Notes: generated by a model from the sequence alone, not told the origin. Positions 43,793 through 52,619 are shown, counted from the stretch's first letter. The stretch is 64,000 bases of DNA from Acidovorax radicis N35 (GCF_000204195.1 NZ_AFBG01000020.1:310001-374000); one strand, 5' to 3'. Numbers and translations are program-made.

Positions 43793-45015
43793 ACGCACCC
43801 ATCCCCGCCACGGCCTTCCGCGCGGCCGATCGCATCAGCGCCATCGGTGTGTCCGACATCGTGCGCATCACCCAGGCTGCCAACGAACTCAAGCGCCAGG
43901 GCCAGCCTGTGATCGTGCTGGGCCTGGGCGAGCCCGACTTCGACACGCCCGCCCATGTGATTGAAGCCGCGCAGCAGGCCATGGCGCAGGGCGACACGCA
44001 CTACACGGTGCTTGATGGCACGCCCGCGCTCAAGGCGGCCATCCAGCTCAAGTTCCGCCGTGATAACGGGCTGGAGTTTGCAACCAACGAAATCACGGTG
44101 GGTGCGGGCGCCAAGCAGGTCATCTACAACGCGCTGATGGCCAGCCTGAATCCTGGCGACGAGGTGATCCTGCCCGCGCCGTACTGGACATCGTATGCCG
44201 ACATGGTGCTGATTGCCGGTGGCGTGCCTGTGGTGGTGCCGTGCAGCGAGGCCAACGGGTTTCGCATCACGGCCGGGCAGCTCGATGCGGCCATCACGCC
44301 ACGCACGCGCTGGGTGTTCATCAATTCCCCCTCCAACCCCAGTGGCACGGCCTACAGCGCCGAGCAGCTGCGGCCCATTTTGGAGGTGGTGCTGAACCAC
44401 CCGCAGGTGTGGGTGCTGGCGGACGACATCTACGAACACATCCTGTACGACGGCCATGCGTTTGCCACTCCCGTGGCGGTGCTGCCCGCACTGCGCGACC
44501 GCACCCTCACGGTGAACGGAGTCTCCAAGTCGTACGCCATGACGGGCTGGCGCCTTGGCTATGGTGCAGGCCCGCGCGCACTGATCGCGGCCATGGCTGT
44601 GGTGCAAAGCCAGGCCACATCGTGCGCGTCGTCCATCAGCCAGGCGGCGGCGGTGGCTGCGCTCACCGGCCCGCAGGACGTGGTGGCCGAGCGCTGCCGC
44701 GCGTTTCAGGCTCGGCGCGACCTGGTGGTGGAGGCCCTCAACGCATCGCCGGGCCTGCGCTGCCGCGTGCCCGAGGGGGCGTTCTACACCTTTGCCAGTT
44801 GCGAAGGCGTGCTGGGCCGCACCACACCGGGTGGCGAACTGTTGCGCACGGACGCCGATTTTTGCGACTACCTGCTGCGCGAGTTCCACGTGGCCGTGGT
44901 GCCAGGCAGCGTGCTGGGACTGGCGCCGTACTTCCGTATCTCGTACGCTGCCAGCATGGCCGACTTGCAGGAGGCCTGCGCACGCATCCAGCGCGCGTGC
45001 AAGGCGCTGTTCTGA
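43789..45015 (+). CDS. Class I PLP-dependent aminotransferase (AspC/AAT-like)
   Basis: The protein has 408 residues. The PLP-binding Lys247 lies in N-G-V-S-K-S-Y-A-M-T-G-W-R. Other fold-type I motifs are G-E-P-D-F-D-T-P, the N-S-P-S-N-P-S-G-T-A segment, and R-I-S-Y-A at the C-terminus that binds the substrate carboxylate. It moves an amino group between an amino acid and 2-oxoglutarate or pyruvate. Being translationally coupled to the binding protein and upstream of a thiamine-diphosphate enzyme, it could make a 2-oxo acid for that enzyme. Confidence 0.87.
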   Translation: MNAPIPATAFRAADRISAIGVSDIVRITQAANELKRQGQPVIVLGLGEPDFDTPAHVIEAAQQAMAQGDTHYTVLDGTPALKAAIQLKFRRDNGLEFATNEITVGAGAKQVIYNALMASLNPGDEVILPAPYWTSYADMVLIAGGVPVVVPCSEANGFRITAGQLDAAITPRTRWVFINSPSNPSGTAYSAEQLRPILEVVLNHPQVWVLADDIYEHILYDGHAFATPVAVLPALRDRTLTVNGVSKSYAMTGWRLGYGAGPRALIAAMAVVQSQATSCASSISQAAAVAALTGPQDVVAERCRAFQARRDLVVEALNASPGLRCRVPEGAFYTFASCEGVLGRTTPGGELLRTDADFCDYLLREFHVAVVPGSVLGLAPYFRISYAASMADLQEACARIQRACKALF

Positions 45016-45046
45016 GTTCTTGTTTTTTGTGAAATGACCGTCTGAC

Positions 45047-46732
45047 ATGACCACCGCACCCACCACCTCCCGCACCGGCGGCCAGATCCTGGTCAGCCAA
45101 CTCATCACCCATGGCGTGAAACAACTGTTTTGCGTGCCGGGCGAGAGCTACCTGGCCGTGCTCGATGCCCTGCACGATGCAGACATCGGCGTGACGGTGT
45201 GCCGCCAGGAAGGCGGCGCGGCCATGATGGCCGAGGCGCAGGGCAAGCTCACCGGCCAGCCCGGCATCTGCTTTGTGACACGCGGGCCGGGCGCCACCAA
45301 TGCGTCGGCCGGTGTGCACATCGCGCACCAGGACTCCACACCGATGATCCTGTTCGTGGGCCAGGTGGCACGTGGGGCCATGGGGCGCGAGGCGTTCCAG
45401 GAGCTCGACTACAGCGCGGTGTTCGGCACCATGGCCAAGTGGGTCGTGCAGATCGACGACCCGGCGCGCGTGCCCGAGCTGATCTCTCGGGCCTTCCATG
45501 TGGCCACGTCTGGACGACCCGGCCCCGTGGTGGTGGCATTGCCGGAAGACATGCTGACCGAAGCCACCACGGTGGCCGATGCGCTGCCCTACCAAGTGAC
45601 CGAAACGCACCCCGGCCCGGCACAGATGGCCGAGTTGGCTGAGCGTTTGAAGGCCGCGCACCAGCCGGTGGCGATCCTGGGTGGCAGCCGATGGTCCGAG
45701 CAGGCGGTGCGCGAGTTTGTGGCGTTCGCTTCAGATTGGTCGCTGCCGGTGTACTGCTCATTCAGGCGGCAGATGCTCTTCCCGGCCAACCATGCCTGCT
45801 ACGGCGGCGACCTGGGCCTGGGCGTGAACCCGCGCCTGCTGGCGCGCGTCCGTGCGTCAGACCTGGTGCTGGTGGTGGGCGGGCGCCTGTCCGAGGTGCC
45901 GTCGCAAGGGTATGAGCTGTTTGCTGTCCCCAACCCCACACAGCCGCTGGTGCATGTGCATGCTGACGCGGATGAACTGGGCAAGCTCTACCGCCCCGCG
46001 CAGGCCATCCACGCCACGCCGCAGGCATTCACGGCGGCGCTGGCGGGTGTGCGGCCTGCTGGGGCCGTGGCCTGGCATGCCCATGCAGAGATGGCGCGGT
46101 CTGAATACCTGGCCTGGAGCGACACCGACCCTATCCACATCCCGGGTGAGCTGCAGATGGGCCAGGTGATGCAGCACCTCAAAGACGTGCTGCCCGCCGA
46201 CACCATCTTCTGCAACGGTGCCGGCAACTTTGCCACCTGGGTGCACCGCTTCTGGCCGTTCACCACCTATGCGAGCCAGCTCGCACCCACCAGCGGATCG
46301 ATGGGTTACGGCCTGCCCGCCGGTGTGGGCGGCAAGCGGCTGTGGCCGCAGCGCGAGGTGGTGGTGTTTGCGGGTGATGGCGACTTCCTCATGCATGGCC
46401 AGGAATTCGCGACTGCCGTGCAATACGGCCTGCCCATCATCGTGGTGCTGCTGGACAACGCCATGTACGGCACCATCCGCATGCACCAGGAGCGCGAGTA
46501 CCCCGGTCGCGTCAGTGCCACGCAACTCAAGAACCCCGACTTCAAGGCCTACGCCCAGGCCTTTGGCGGACATGGCGAGCGCGTGGAGCGCACCGAAGAC
46601 TTTGCCCCCGCCCTGGCCCGCGCCCGTGCGAGTGGTTTGCCCAGCGTGCTGCACTGCCTGATCGACCCCGAGGCGATCACGCCCACGGGCACGTTGCAGG
46701 GGATTCGCAGCGCGGCCATGGCGAAGCGCTGA
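45047..46732 (+). CDS. Thiamine-diphosphate-dependent enzyme of the acetolactate synthase/decarboxylase superfamily
   Basis: The protein has 561 residues with three domains. The Pyr domain has activating Glu55 in C-R-Q-E-G-G-A-A, followed by a central domain and a PP domain. The ThDP/Mg motif G-D-G-D-F begins V-F-A-G-D-G-D-F and ends about 25 residues later at L-D-N-A-M-Y-G. It lacks the commitments of biosynthetic acetolactate synthase (no regulatory-subunit gene next to it) and sits last in a catabolic operon. It may decarboxylate or ligate the 2-oxo acid produced by the aminotransferase. The exact reaction is not determined by sequence. Confidence 0.82.
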   Translation: MTTAPTTSRTGGQILVSQLITHGVKQLFCVPGESYLAVLDALHDADIGVTVCRQEGGAAMMAEAQGKLTGQPGICFVTRGPGATNASAGVHIAHQDSTPMILFVGQVARGAMGREAFQELDYSAVFGTMAKWVVQIDDPARVPELISRAFHVATSGRPGPVVVALPEDMLTEATTVADALPYQVTETHPGPAQMAELAERLKAAHQPVAILGGSRWSEQAVREFVAFASDWSLPVYCSFRRQMLFPANHACYGGDLGLGVNPRLLARVRASDLVLVVGGRLSEVPSQGYELFAVPNPTQPLVHVHADADELGKLYRPAQAIHATPQAFTAALAGVRPAGAVAWHAHAEMARSEYLAWSDTDPIHIPGELQMGQVMQHLKDVLPADTIFCNGAGNFATWVHRFWPFTTYASQLAPTSGSMGYGLPAGVGGKRLWPQREVVVFAGDGDFLMHGQEFATAVQYGLPIIVVLLDNAMYGTIRMHQEREYPGRVSATQLKNPDFKAYAQAFGGHGERVERTEDFAPALARARASGLPSVLHCLIDPEAITPTGTLQGIRSAAMAKR

Positions 46733-46876
46733 AGCGCCGGATGAAGGAGCCGTTTATTCATGGAGTTTGCGGTGTTCCGTAAAAACCAAGATCTATGAAT
46801 TTTCAGAGGGTTGAGAGCAGCGGCATCTGGGTGTGGTTGGCAGCAGCCTGGCAGCCCGCCGCGCACAATAGCGGGC

Positions 46877-48205
46877 GTGACTGTCTCAGCGCCTGATTTC
46901 CCTGACAACGAGCCCGCCCCTGGCGCCCAGCCTGGGCACCCGGGGCAGCGGCTGCGCCGCATCGCCCACCTCGACATGGATGCTTTTTTTGCATCTGTCG
47001 AACTGCTGCGCTACCCGCAGCTCAAGGGACTGCCCGTGGTGATCGGCGGCGGGCGGCGCAAGGTGGATGAATTGCTGCTGCAAGGCCCGGATGGCACAGG
47101 CTTGCGCGAGCGGCATTTCATCCCGGTGGAGGACTTCCCGCTGCTCAAGGACTATGTGGGCCGGGGCGTGATCACCACCGCCACCTATCCGGCGCGGCAG
47201 TTTGGCGTGGGCTCGGCCATGGGCATGATGAAAGCCGCCAAGCTGTGTCCGCAGGCCATTGTGTTGCCCGTGGACTTTGACGAGGTGCGCCGGTTTTCAC
47301 GCCTGTTCAAAAGTACGATCACCGAGATCGCACCGGTAATGCAGGACCGGGGCGTGGACGAGGTGTACATCGACTTCACCGATGTACCCGGCGGCCAGCG
47401 GGAAGGGGGCCGGGTGCTGGCGCGGCTCATTCAGAAAAGCATCTTTGACGTGACTGGGCTCACTTGCTCCATCGGCGTGGCGCCCAACCGGCTGCTGGCC
47501 AAGATGGCGAGCGAGTTCAACAAGCCCAACGGCATTTCCATCGTTTACGAGGAAGACCTGCAGGGCAAGATCTGGCCGCTGCATGTGCGCAAGATCAACG
47601 GCATTGGCCCCAAGGCGGGTGAGAAACTGGCGCGGCTGGGCATAGAGACCATCGGGCAGCTGGCGGCGCAGGATGCGCAATGGCTGATGGGCCATTTTGG
47701 CAAGTCCACCGGGGCGTGGATGCACCGCGTGTCGTGGGGGCGCGACGACAGCCCGGTGGTGACCGAAAGCGAGCCCGTGAGCATGAGCCGCGAGACCACG
47801 TTTGACCGCGACCTGCACGCCGTGCGCGACCGGGCCGAGCTGGGAGCGATCTTTACCGACCTGTGTTTGCGCCTGGCCGAAGATCTGCAGCGCAAGGGCT
47901 ATGTGGCGCGCACCATCGGCATCAAGCTGCGCTACGACGACTTCAAGATTGCCACGCGCGACCACACGGCCAACATCTACACGGCGGACGGCGCCACCAT
48001 CCGCCAGCTGGCCGGGCAGTGTCTCAAGCGTGTGCCGCTGGACAAGCGCCTGCGCCTGCTGGGTGTACGGGCCAGCACGTTGGCGCGGCGGGGGGAAGAG
48101 CCGGTGACGGAACCGCGGGCTGGGGCAACGGCAGAAACGCGTCGGCGCAAACCAAGCCCTGCGGACGGCACAGAGGGTGCAGGTGGCACGGCGCAGCTTT
48201 TCTAG
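46877..48205 (+). CDS. dinB: DNA polymerase IV (Y-family translesion polymerase)
   Basis: The protein has 442 residues from a GTG start at 46877; the DinB fold begins at about residue 28. Metal residues Asp33 and Asp35 are in H-L-D-M-D-A-F-F-A-S-V-E, and the second pair is in G-V-D-E-V-Y-I-D. The helix-hairpin-helix region is I-N-G-I-G-P-K-A-G, and the little-finger domain follows. The last residues A-Q-L-F fit the clamp-binding motif that connects Y-family polymerases to the beta sliding clamp. It carries out error-prone synthesis past damage. No LexA-type box was seen upstream. A hydrophilic tail of about 40 residues precedes the clamp motif. Confidence 0.92.
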   Translation: MTVSAPDFPDNEPAPGAQPGHPGQRLRRIAHLDMDAFFASVELLRYPQLKGLPVVIGGGRRKVDELLLQGPDGTGLRERHFIPVEDFPLLKDYVGRGVITTATYPARQFGVGSAMGMMKAAKLCPQAIVLPVDFDEVRRFSRLFKSTITEIAPVMQDRGVDEVYIDFTDVPGGQREGGRVLARLIQKSIFDVTGLTCSIGVAPNRLLAKMASEFNKPNGISIVYEEDLQGKIWPLHVRKINGIGPKAGEKLARLGIETIGQLAAQDAQWLMGHFGKSTGAWMHRVSWGRDDSPVVTESEPVSMSRETTFDRDLHAVRDRAELGAIFTDLCLRLAEDLQRKGYVARTIGIKLRYDDFKIATRDHTANIYTADGATIRQLAGQCLKRVPLDKRLRLLGVRASTLARRGEEPVTEPRAGATAETRRRKPSPADGTEGAGGTAQLF

Positions 48206-48310
48206 GGCGTTTGCGACATCGCGGCATCGAGAGGTGCGGTGGCAATCGGCGTAAACACCCACAGCGCGGCCTGCCTGCAACCCCTGCTGCGTTCCTATAC
48301 TCGCCCGCAT

Positions 48311-48946
48311 ATGGCCACTGCCACCGATGTCCCCTCTACCAACCTGCAGGCATTGATCCACGCCGCCGCCGGGGGAGACCACGCCGCCTTCGCGCAGGTC
48401 TACCAGCGCACCCATGTGCATCTGTTTGGGGTGGCCGTTCGTATGTTGGGGCAAGGACAGGCGGCCGAGGATGTGCTGCAAGAGGCGTATGTGAGCATCT
48501 GGAAAAACGCTGGAAGCTACCGCAGCGAGGTGGGCGGGCAGCCCATCCAGCCTATGACATGGTTGATTGCCATCGTGCGCAACAAGGCGCTGGACGCCTT
48601 GCGTGCCCGTGCGCGGCGGCCAGAAAGCGCCTGGCACGACACCGCAGAGCTTGCCGGCAGCGATGGGGATGGCAGCGACGCGTCGGGTGCTGCGTCTGCA
48701 TTGACGCCCGCACCCAGCGCGCTGCATTTGCTGGAGCAGGCTACCCAGGCATTGCGTATCGAAGGCTGCATGAATGCCCTGGAGGGGAGCTACCGGCAAA
48801 GCCTTGCGCTGGCCTACTACCAGGGCCTGTCGCATTCCGAGGTGGCGGCGCAGATGGGAGCGCCGCTGGGTTCGGTCAAGGCATGGATTCGGCGGGGCCT
48901 GGAACGCCTGAAGAACTGCCTGGCCACGCAAGGGGTGGGCGCATGA
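48311..48946 (+). CDS. ECF-type sigma factor (SigK-like), pair 2
   Basis: The protein has 211 residues. Region 2 has A-E-D-V-L-Q-E-A-Y-V-S-I-W and N-K-A-L-D-A-L-R-A-R. A Ser/Gly/Asp-rich linker follows at about 110-140. Region 4 has Y-R-Q-S-L-A-L-A-Y-Y-Q-G-L-S-H and the helix G-S-V-K-A-W-I-R-R-G-L. It is clearly a paralogue of the factor at 18245. ATG 48311 is the family-like start. The following anti-sigma gene overlaps it by four bases. Upstream there is a TGCAACC block but no CGTAT at the distance seen elsewhere, so its own promoter is uncertain. Confidence 0.9.
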   Translation: MATATDVPSTNLQALIHAAAGGDHAAFAQVYQRTHVHLFGVAVRMLGQGQAAEDVLQEAYVSIWKNAGSYRSEVGGQPIQPMTWLIAIVRNKALDALRARARRPESAWHDTAELAGSDGDGSDASGAASALTPAPSALHLLEQATQALRIEGCMNALEGSYRQSLALAYYQGLSHSEVAAQMGAPLGSVKAWIRRGLERLKNCLATQGVGA

Positions 48947-49707
48947 GGTACACCCACCCCGCGCTGCTGGACCACCTGGCGTCTGCCTATGTGCTGGGCA
49001 CGCTGGGCGGTGGCGCGCGCCGCCGCTTTGAGCGGCTGCTGCGTGATCGCAGCGACGTGCAGTTGCTGGTGGCGCAGTGGGAAGGGCGGCTGGGGATGCT
49101 GGCCAGTTCGGTGCCGGTGCAACAGCCACCGCCGCGCGTGTGGGCCGCCATTGAGGCGCGCACCCGGCCTCGCGATGTGAAAGCGGCAGCCACACAAGGC
49201 GGTTGGGCCGGTGCGCTGTGGCGGCGCAATGGCGTATTGCAGGGCTTTGCGGGTGTGGCGTTGGGTGTGATTGGCACCGTGGCCCTGGTGGTCGCGGTGC
49301 CAACCTTGTTTGTGTCGAGCGACCAGGTGGCCCTGCGCGCAGGGGACAAACTGCCGCAGGCCTATGTGGGCCTGCTGACGGACGCTGCGGGCAACGGCAA
49401 GGTGCTGGTGAGTTCGCTGCGCCATGGGCGCACGCTGACGGTGAAGGTCATCGGGCCTATCACGCTTCCCGCGACTGTGGCTGGCGCAGCCCCGCAGTTG
49501 GTGCTGTGGGCGGTGCCAGCCGATGGCGCGCCGTTTGTGCTGGGCACGGTGCCGGTGGCGGGTTCTGCGGTGTCGGTGTTGCCCGATACGTCAGAGAAGC
49601 TGCTGCTCAAGGTCAGCAAACTCATGGTGACGCTGGAGACATCGGCAACGCCGCAGGTGCCCAGCAGCACCGTGCTCTTCACCGGTAACTGCGCCAAGCT
49701 GTGGTGA
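48943..49707 (+). CDS. Membrane anti-sigma factor (RskA-type), partner of pair 2
   Basis: The protein has 254 residues. The N-terminal domain H-P-A-L-L-D-H-L-A-S-A-Y-V-L-G-T-L and G-G-A-R-R-R-F (residues 5-28) mirrors the anti-sigma at 18837. The TM helix is at about 100-122 (V-A-L-G-V-I-G-T-V-A-L-V-V), and the periplasmic RskA domain runs to the end (L-V-L-W-A-V-P; L-L-L-K-V-S-K). It overlaps the sigma gene by four bases for coupled translation. The two pairs could act separately or cross-talk on the same promoter motif. Confidence 0.88.
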   Translation: MRYTHPALLDHLASAYVLGTLGGGARRRFERLLRDRSDVQLLVAQWEGRLGMLASSVPVQQPPPRVWAAIEARTRPRDVKAAATQGGWAGALWRRNGVLQGFAGVALGVIGTVALVVAVPTLFVSSDQVALRAGDKLPQAYVGLLTDAAGNGKVLVSSLRHGRTLTVKVIGPITLPATVAGAAPQLVLWAVPADGAPFVLGTVPVAGSAVSVLPDTSEKLLLKVSKLMVTLETSATPQVPSSTVLFTGNCAKLW

Positions 49708-49753
49708 GTGGCGCAAGGCTCCCATCGGCTTTGCAAAAATAATTGTCCGGCGC

Positions 49754-49781
49754 TGCATCCATTTTGCATTCCGTGTCGTTT
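49754..49781 (+). promoter_or_regulatory. Candidate ECF-sigma promoter of the TPR gene
   Basis: TGCATCC, 16 bases, CGTTT, 77 bases before the ATG at 49859. It shares both blocks and exact spacing with three sites near the first ECF pair, about 30 kb away. Confidence 0.6.
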
Positions 49782-49858
49782 GTCCGAGGTGCCGGTCTCC
49801 GGCATGGGGCCAGCGCGGCCTCCTACCTTTCCCACTTCACGTTTTTCAGGAGCCTCCC

Positions 49859-50347
49859 ATGCCTTCATTTTCTGTTCGCCCCTTGATGTCTGTGCCCCTG
49901 CTGAGCCTGGCGCTGGTGCTGGTGCCCGTGTTGGCACTGCCCATGGCCCACGCGGCCGATATGCCCACCACGCCAGTGGAGAACGCACGCATTGACGACT
50001 TTGCCGTGGGCAAAAAAGCCATCGAAGCCAAGAACTGGGCGCTGGCGGCCAGCAGCTTCAGCAAGGTGGTGGCCCAGAACCCGCAGAACGCAGACGCCTA
50101 CAACCTGCTGGGCTACTCCAACCGTTGGCTCGGCAAATACGACGAGGCTTTTGCGGCCTACAACAAGGCCCTGGCGCTGGACCCTCGCCACAAGGGCGCG
50201 CTGGAATACTCGGGCATGGGCTACCTCAAGGTGGGCCAAAAGGCGCAGGCCGAAGCCCAGCTCGCCAAGCTGCAGGCCATCTGCGCGCAGTGCGAGGAAA
50301 CCACCGATCTGGCCAAGGCCATTGCGGCCTACAAGCCCGCGCAGTAA
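49859..50347 (+). CDS. Exported tetratricopeptide-repeat protein
   Basis: The protein has 162 residues. The signal peptide has a long hydrophobic core and ends M-A-H-A-A. Two to three TPR units lie between residues 45 and 125: W-A-L-A-A-S-S-F-S-K-V-V-A-Q-N-P, Y-D-E-A-F-A-A-Y-N-K-A-L-A-L-D-P and K-A-Q-A-E-A-Q-L-A-K-L. A C-terminal I-C-A-Q-C-E carries a CxxC that could sense redox state. It is probably a periplasmic protein-interaction module. It lies 151 bases after the anti-sigma gene of pair 2, with its own ECF-type motif in between. Confidence 0.82.
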   Translation: MPSFSVRPLMSVPLLSLALVLVPVLALPMAHAADMPTTPVENARIDDFAVGKKAIEAKNWALAASSFSKVVAQNPQNADAYNLLGYSNRWLGKYDEAFAAYNKALALDPRHKGALEYSGMGYLKVGQKAQAEAQLAKLQAICAQCEETTDLAKAIAAYKPAQ

Positions 50348-50435
50348 CACTGGCTGGCCTTGGGAGTCACCCGGCAGGTGGGTGGGCGGTTGTTGCCCGG
50401 GGTGATGGCGCACCGCCCTTCCTTTCCGGTATTTC

Positions 50436-50464
50436 TTGACGAATTCTTACTCGTAACTTACAGT
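50436..50464 (+). promoter_or_regulatory. Sigma-70-type promoter of the small membrane gene
   Basis: TTGACG, 17 bases, TACAGT, near-consensus at optimal spacing, with 28 bases to the ATG at 50493. A ggga ribosome site follows it. Confidence 0.6.
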
Positions 50465-50492
50465 GAATTTCCCCGTTTTCCGGGAGATTCCC

Positions 50493-50759
50493 ATGACCCT
50501 GAACGAGCTGCAACGCATCAAGCAATGGCATGTGGTGCACAAGGCCGACCATCCGCTCGAATACCACCTTTGGGATCTGGTGCTGACGCTCTGGATGCTG
50601 GGCTGGGTGGGCTGGTTTCCCATCTTTGCTTTTGGCGAGCCGTTGACTGCGCCGCTGTGCATGATGGGGATCTTCGGGCCCAGCCTCTATGTCAGCTGGC
50701 GAACGCGCGCGCACTTGCGCCACACCTTGCGGTGCGACTGGATCGATGCGCGGGGCTGA
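50493..50759 (+). CDS. Small membrane protein of unknown function
   Basis: The protein has 88 residues. A hydrophilic start (N-E-L-Q-R-I-K-Q-W-H) is followed by two hydrophobic helices (about 24-42 and 48-68) and a basic/His tail. ATG 50493 is chosen over a GTG 30 bases upstream because a gggag site and a good promoter fit it. There is no recognised domain. It ends 12 bases from the convergent queF gene. Confidence 0.65.
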   Translation: MTLNELQRIKQWHVVHKADHPLEYHLWDLVLTLWMLGWVGWFPIFAFGEPLTAPLCMMGIFGPSLYVSWRTRAHLRHTLRCDWIDARG

Positions 50760-50771
50760 TGGATTGCGGGG

Positions 50772-51617
50772 CTATTGCCGCGCCGTGCGCACGTTGCGCG
50801 GCAGGCCTTGCGGGTGGCTGGTGCGCAGCGGGTTGATGTCGAGCCCGCCCCGGCGCGTGTAGCGCGCATACACCGTGAGCTTGATGGGTTTGCAGCGTGT
50901 CCAGATGTCCATGAAGATGCGCTCCACGCACTGTTCGTGAAATTCGTTGTGGTTGCGAAAACTCACCAAGTACTGCAGCAGGCCTTCCTGGTTGATCTGC
51001 GGGCCGCTGTAGCTGATCTGCACGCTGCCCCAGTCGGGCTGGCCGGTGACCAGGCAGTTGCTCTTGAGCAGGTTGCTGGTCAGGACTTCGGACACGGGGG
51101 GCTGGTCAAACTCCGCAGTCAGCAGCTCGGGCGCGGGCTGGTATTGCGTGCATTCCACATCCAGCCGATCAAGGCTCAGGCCGTCGAGTTCGTGCACGGG
51201 CTCCTGGTCGAACAGCTCGGGGCTGAGAAGCCTCACGCCCACGGTGGCCGGGTGCTCTGCCCCGCGCCACACGGCTTCGCTGATGTCGGCACGGATGCGG
51301 GCCTGCACTTCGGCCGCATCGGCAAAGCGGGTGTTGTTGAAGCTGTTCAAGTACAGCTTGAACGACTTGCTCTCCACGATGTTGGGCGTCTCGCACGGCA
51401 CGGTGATGTGCGCCAGCGCCACCTGCGGCTTGCCGCGCTGGTTGAGCCATGACAGCTCGAACGCTGTCCACAGGTCGGCCCCGAAGAAAGGCGCGGCGCC
51501 AGTGATGCCGATCTCGGCCCGCTTGCCCGCGCGGGGGATGGGGAACAGCAATGAGGCGTCGTACTGGTCGATGTAGGCCGATGCCTTGCCGAGCTGGGAT
51601 TGTTCCGGGGTGTTCAT
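50772..51617 (-). CDS. queF: NADPH-dependent 7-cyano-7-deazaguanine reductase
   Basis: The protein has 281 residues, the long YqcD/QueF type with two T-fold halves. The active-site Cys188 lies in [10 protein letters not shown], followed by Asp195 in [17 protein letters not shown] is the family signature. [11 protein letters not shown] and the [13 protein letters not shown]-terminus complete the match. It reduces preQ0 to preQ1 in queuosine tRNA modification. A REP-like repeat lies 4 bases upstream of its start codon, between it and the next gene. Confidence 0.95.
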   Translation of the reverse strand: MNTPEQSQLGKASAYIDQYDASLLFPIPRAGKRAEIGITGAAPFFGADLWTAFELSWLNQRGKPQVALAHITVPCETPNIVESKSFKLYLNSFNNTRFADAAEVQARIRADISEAVWRGAEHPATVGVRLLSPELFDQEPVHELDGLSLDRLDVECTQYQPAPELLTAEFDQPPVSEVLTSNLLKSNCLVTGQPDWGSVQISYSGPQINQEGLLQYLVSFRNHNEFHEQCVERIFMDIWTRCKPIKLTVYARYTRRGGLDINPLRTSHPQGLPRNVRTARQ

Positions 51618-51621
51618 GAGT

Positions 51622-51666
51622 ACTATTAAATTGATAGCTATTGGCGCAATATGGATAAGCGCTAGG
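51622..51666 (+). repeat. REP-like 45-bp repeat, copy h
   Basis: ACTATTAAATTGATAGCTAT is followed by TGGCGCAATATGGATAAGCG and CTAG. It starts 4 bases upstream of the queF ATG and ends 8 bases before the stop of the prolyl hydroxylase gene, so it fills that whole gap and must be in the queF leader if both are co-transcribed. Confidence 0.8.
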
Positions 51667-51674
51667 GTCTATTT

Positions 51675-52586
51675 TTATTTGAATTCCCGCTCGCGCAACC
51701 ACTTGGTGGCAATCCACTTCTCGCCCGCGAGCACCGGCGCGCCGCCGTGCAGGGTGCGGGTGGACGGGTGCGGGCGTTCGTAGCTGAAGAACACCGCGTT
51801 GCCGCGTTGGGGCGCCACCTCTACATGCACATCGGGGAAGGTAGTGCCACCGCCTTTTTCGGGGGTGTTCAGGTACATCACGAGGGTGCCCACACGCTGG
51901 CCACCGCGTTTGACGATGGTGGGCGTGCCGGGCTCGGCGGGGTCAAAGTAGTCGTAGTGCGGCTTGTATTCGGCGCCGGGGCGGTAGTGCAGCACTTGCA
52001 GGCCCTCGCCGTTTTCGATGGGCCAGTTCAGCAGGCGGGCGATGCGTTCTTCGATGCGCTGGATCAGCGGGCTCTGGCCGCGCTGAAAGAACATGCCGTC
52101 GCTGGTGCGGTCATCATTGATTTCCTCGCCGCCCGTCTTGGTGGCCACGGTGAGCGAGCGCGCCATGCGCGGCGCTGCGTCGGCGATCAGGGCGTCGCAT
52201 TCTTCGGGCGAGAGCAGGTTGCCGAACACCACCACCCGCGGCTGGGCGATGGCCAGCAGCACGTTCACGGTGCGGTCACCGCAGTCCACCTGGGCGGGGG
52301 AGTCATGAAGCCGGGGCTCGGGCACAGGCACTGCGGCGGGCTGGCCTTGTCGCTCGGCCAACTCGTTCAAATGGTCCTGCAGCGTGACTTCCAGCGCGTC
52401 GGCGGCCACGTCTTCATCCCAGCCCGCATCGCGCATGGACTGCAGCACCACGGGCGCGGCGTAGCCAGCCTGGGCCTGTTCGATGATCCAGCGGCGCAGC
52501 TCGGGCGTGATGGCCTGCCGTGTGGTGCTGGAGCGCTGGGTGGTTGCGGTGCTGCTGTCCGGGTGCTGCTCAGAACGCGATGCCAT
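51675..52586 (-). CDS. Prolyl 4-hydroxylase-like 2-oxoglutarate/Fe(II) oxygenase
   Basis: The protein has 303 residues. An N-terminal helical region (about 25-80) contains a UBA-like segment. The double-stranded beta-helix domain covers about 120-300, with iron ligands His210 and Asp212 in P-H-Y-D and His280 in T-L-H-G-G. Lys290 in G-E-K-W binds 2-oxoglutarate. R-S-L-T-V and T-F-P-D-V match bacterial P4H proteins. It hydroxylates prolines or related residues in an unknown protein substrate. It is upstream of queF on the same strand. Confidence 0.88.
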   Translation of the reverse strand: MASRSEQHPDSSTATTQRSSTTRQAITPELRRWIIEQAQAGYAAPVVLQSMRDAGWDEDVAADALEVTLQDHLNELAERQGQPAAVPVPEPRLHDSPAQVDCGDRTVNVLLAIAQPRVVVFGNLLSPEECDALIADAAPRMARSLTVATKTGGEEINDDRTSDGMFFQRGQSPLIQRIEERIARLLNWPIENGEGLQVLHYRPGAEYKPHYDYFDPAEPGTPTIVKRGGQRVGTLVMYLNTPEKGGGTTFPDVHVEVAPQRGNAVFFSYERPHPSTRTLHGGAPVLAGEKWIATKWLREREFK

Positions 52587-52619
52587 GGCGGTCCTTCAAC
52601 ATGGGTGGATTCTTGGGGT

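Noticed and set aside
48240..48310. ECF-type motif in front of the second sigma gene
   Set aside because: A TGCAACC block exists but no CGTAT follows at the required spacing.
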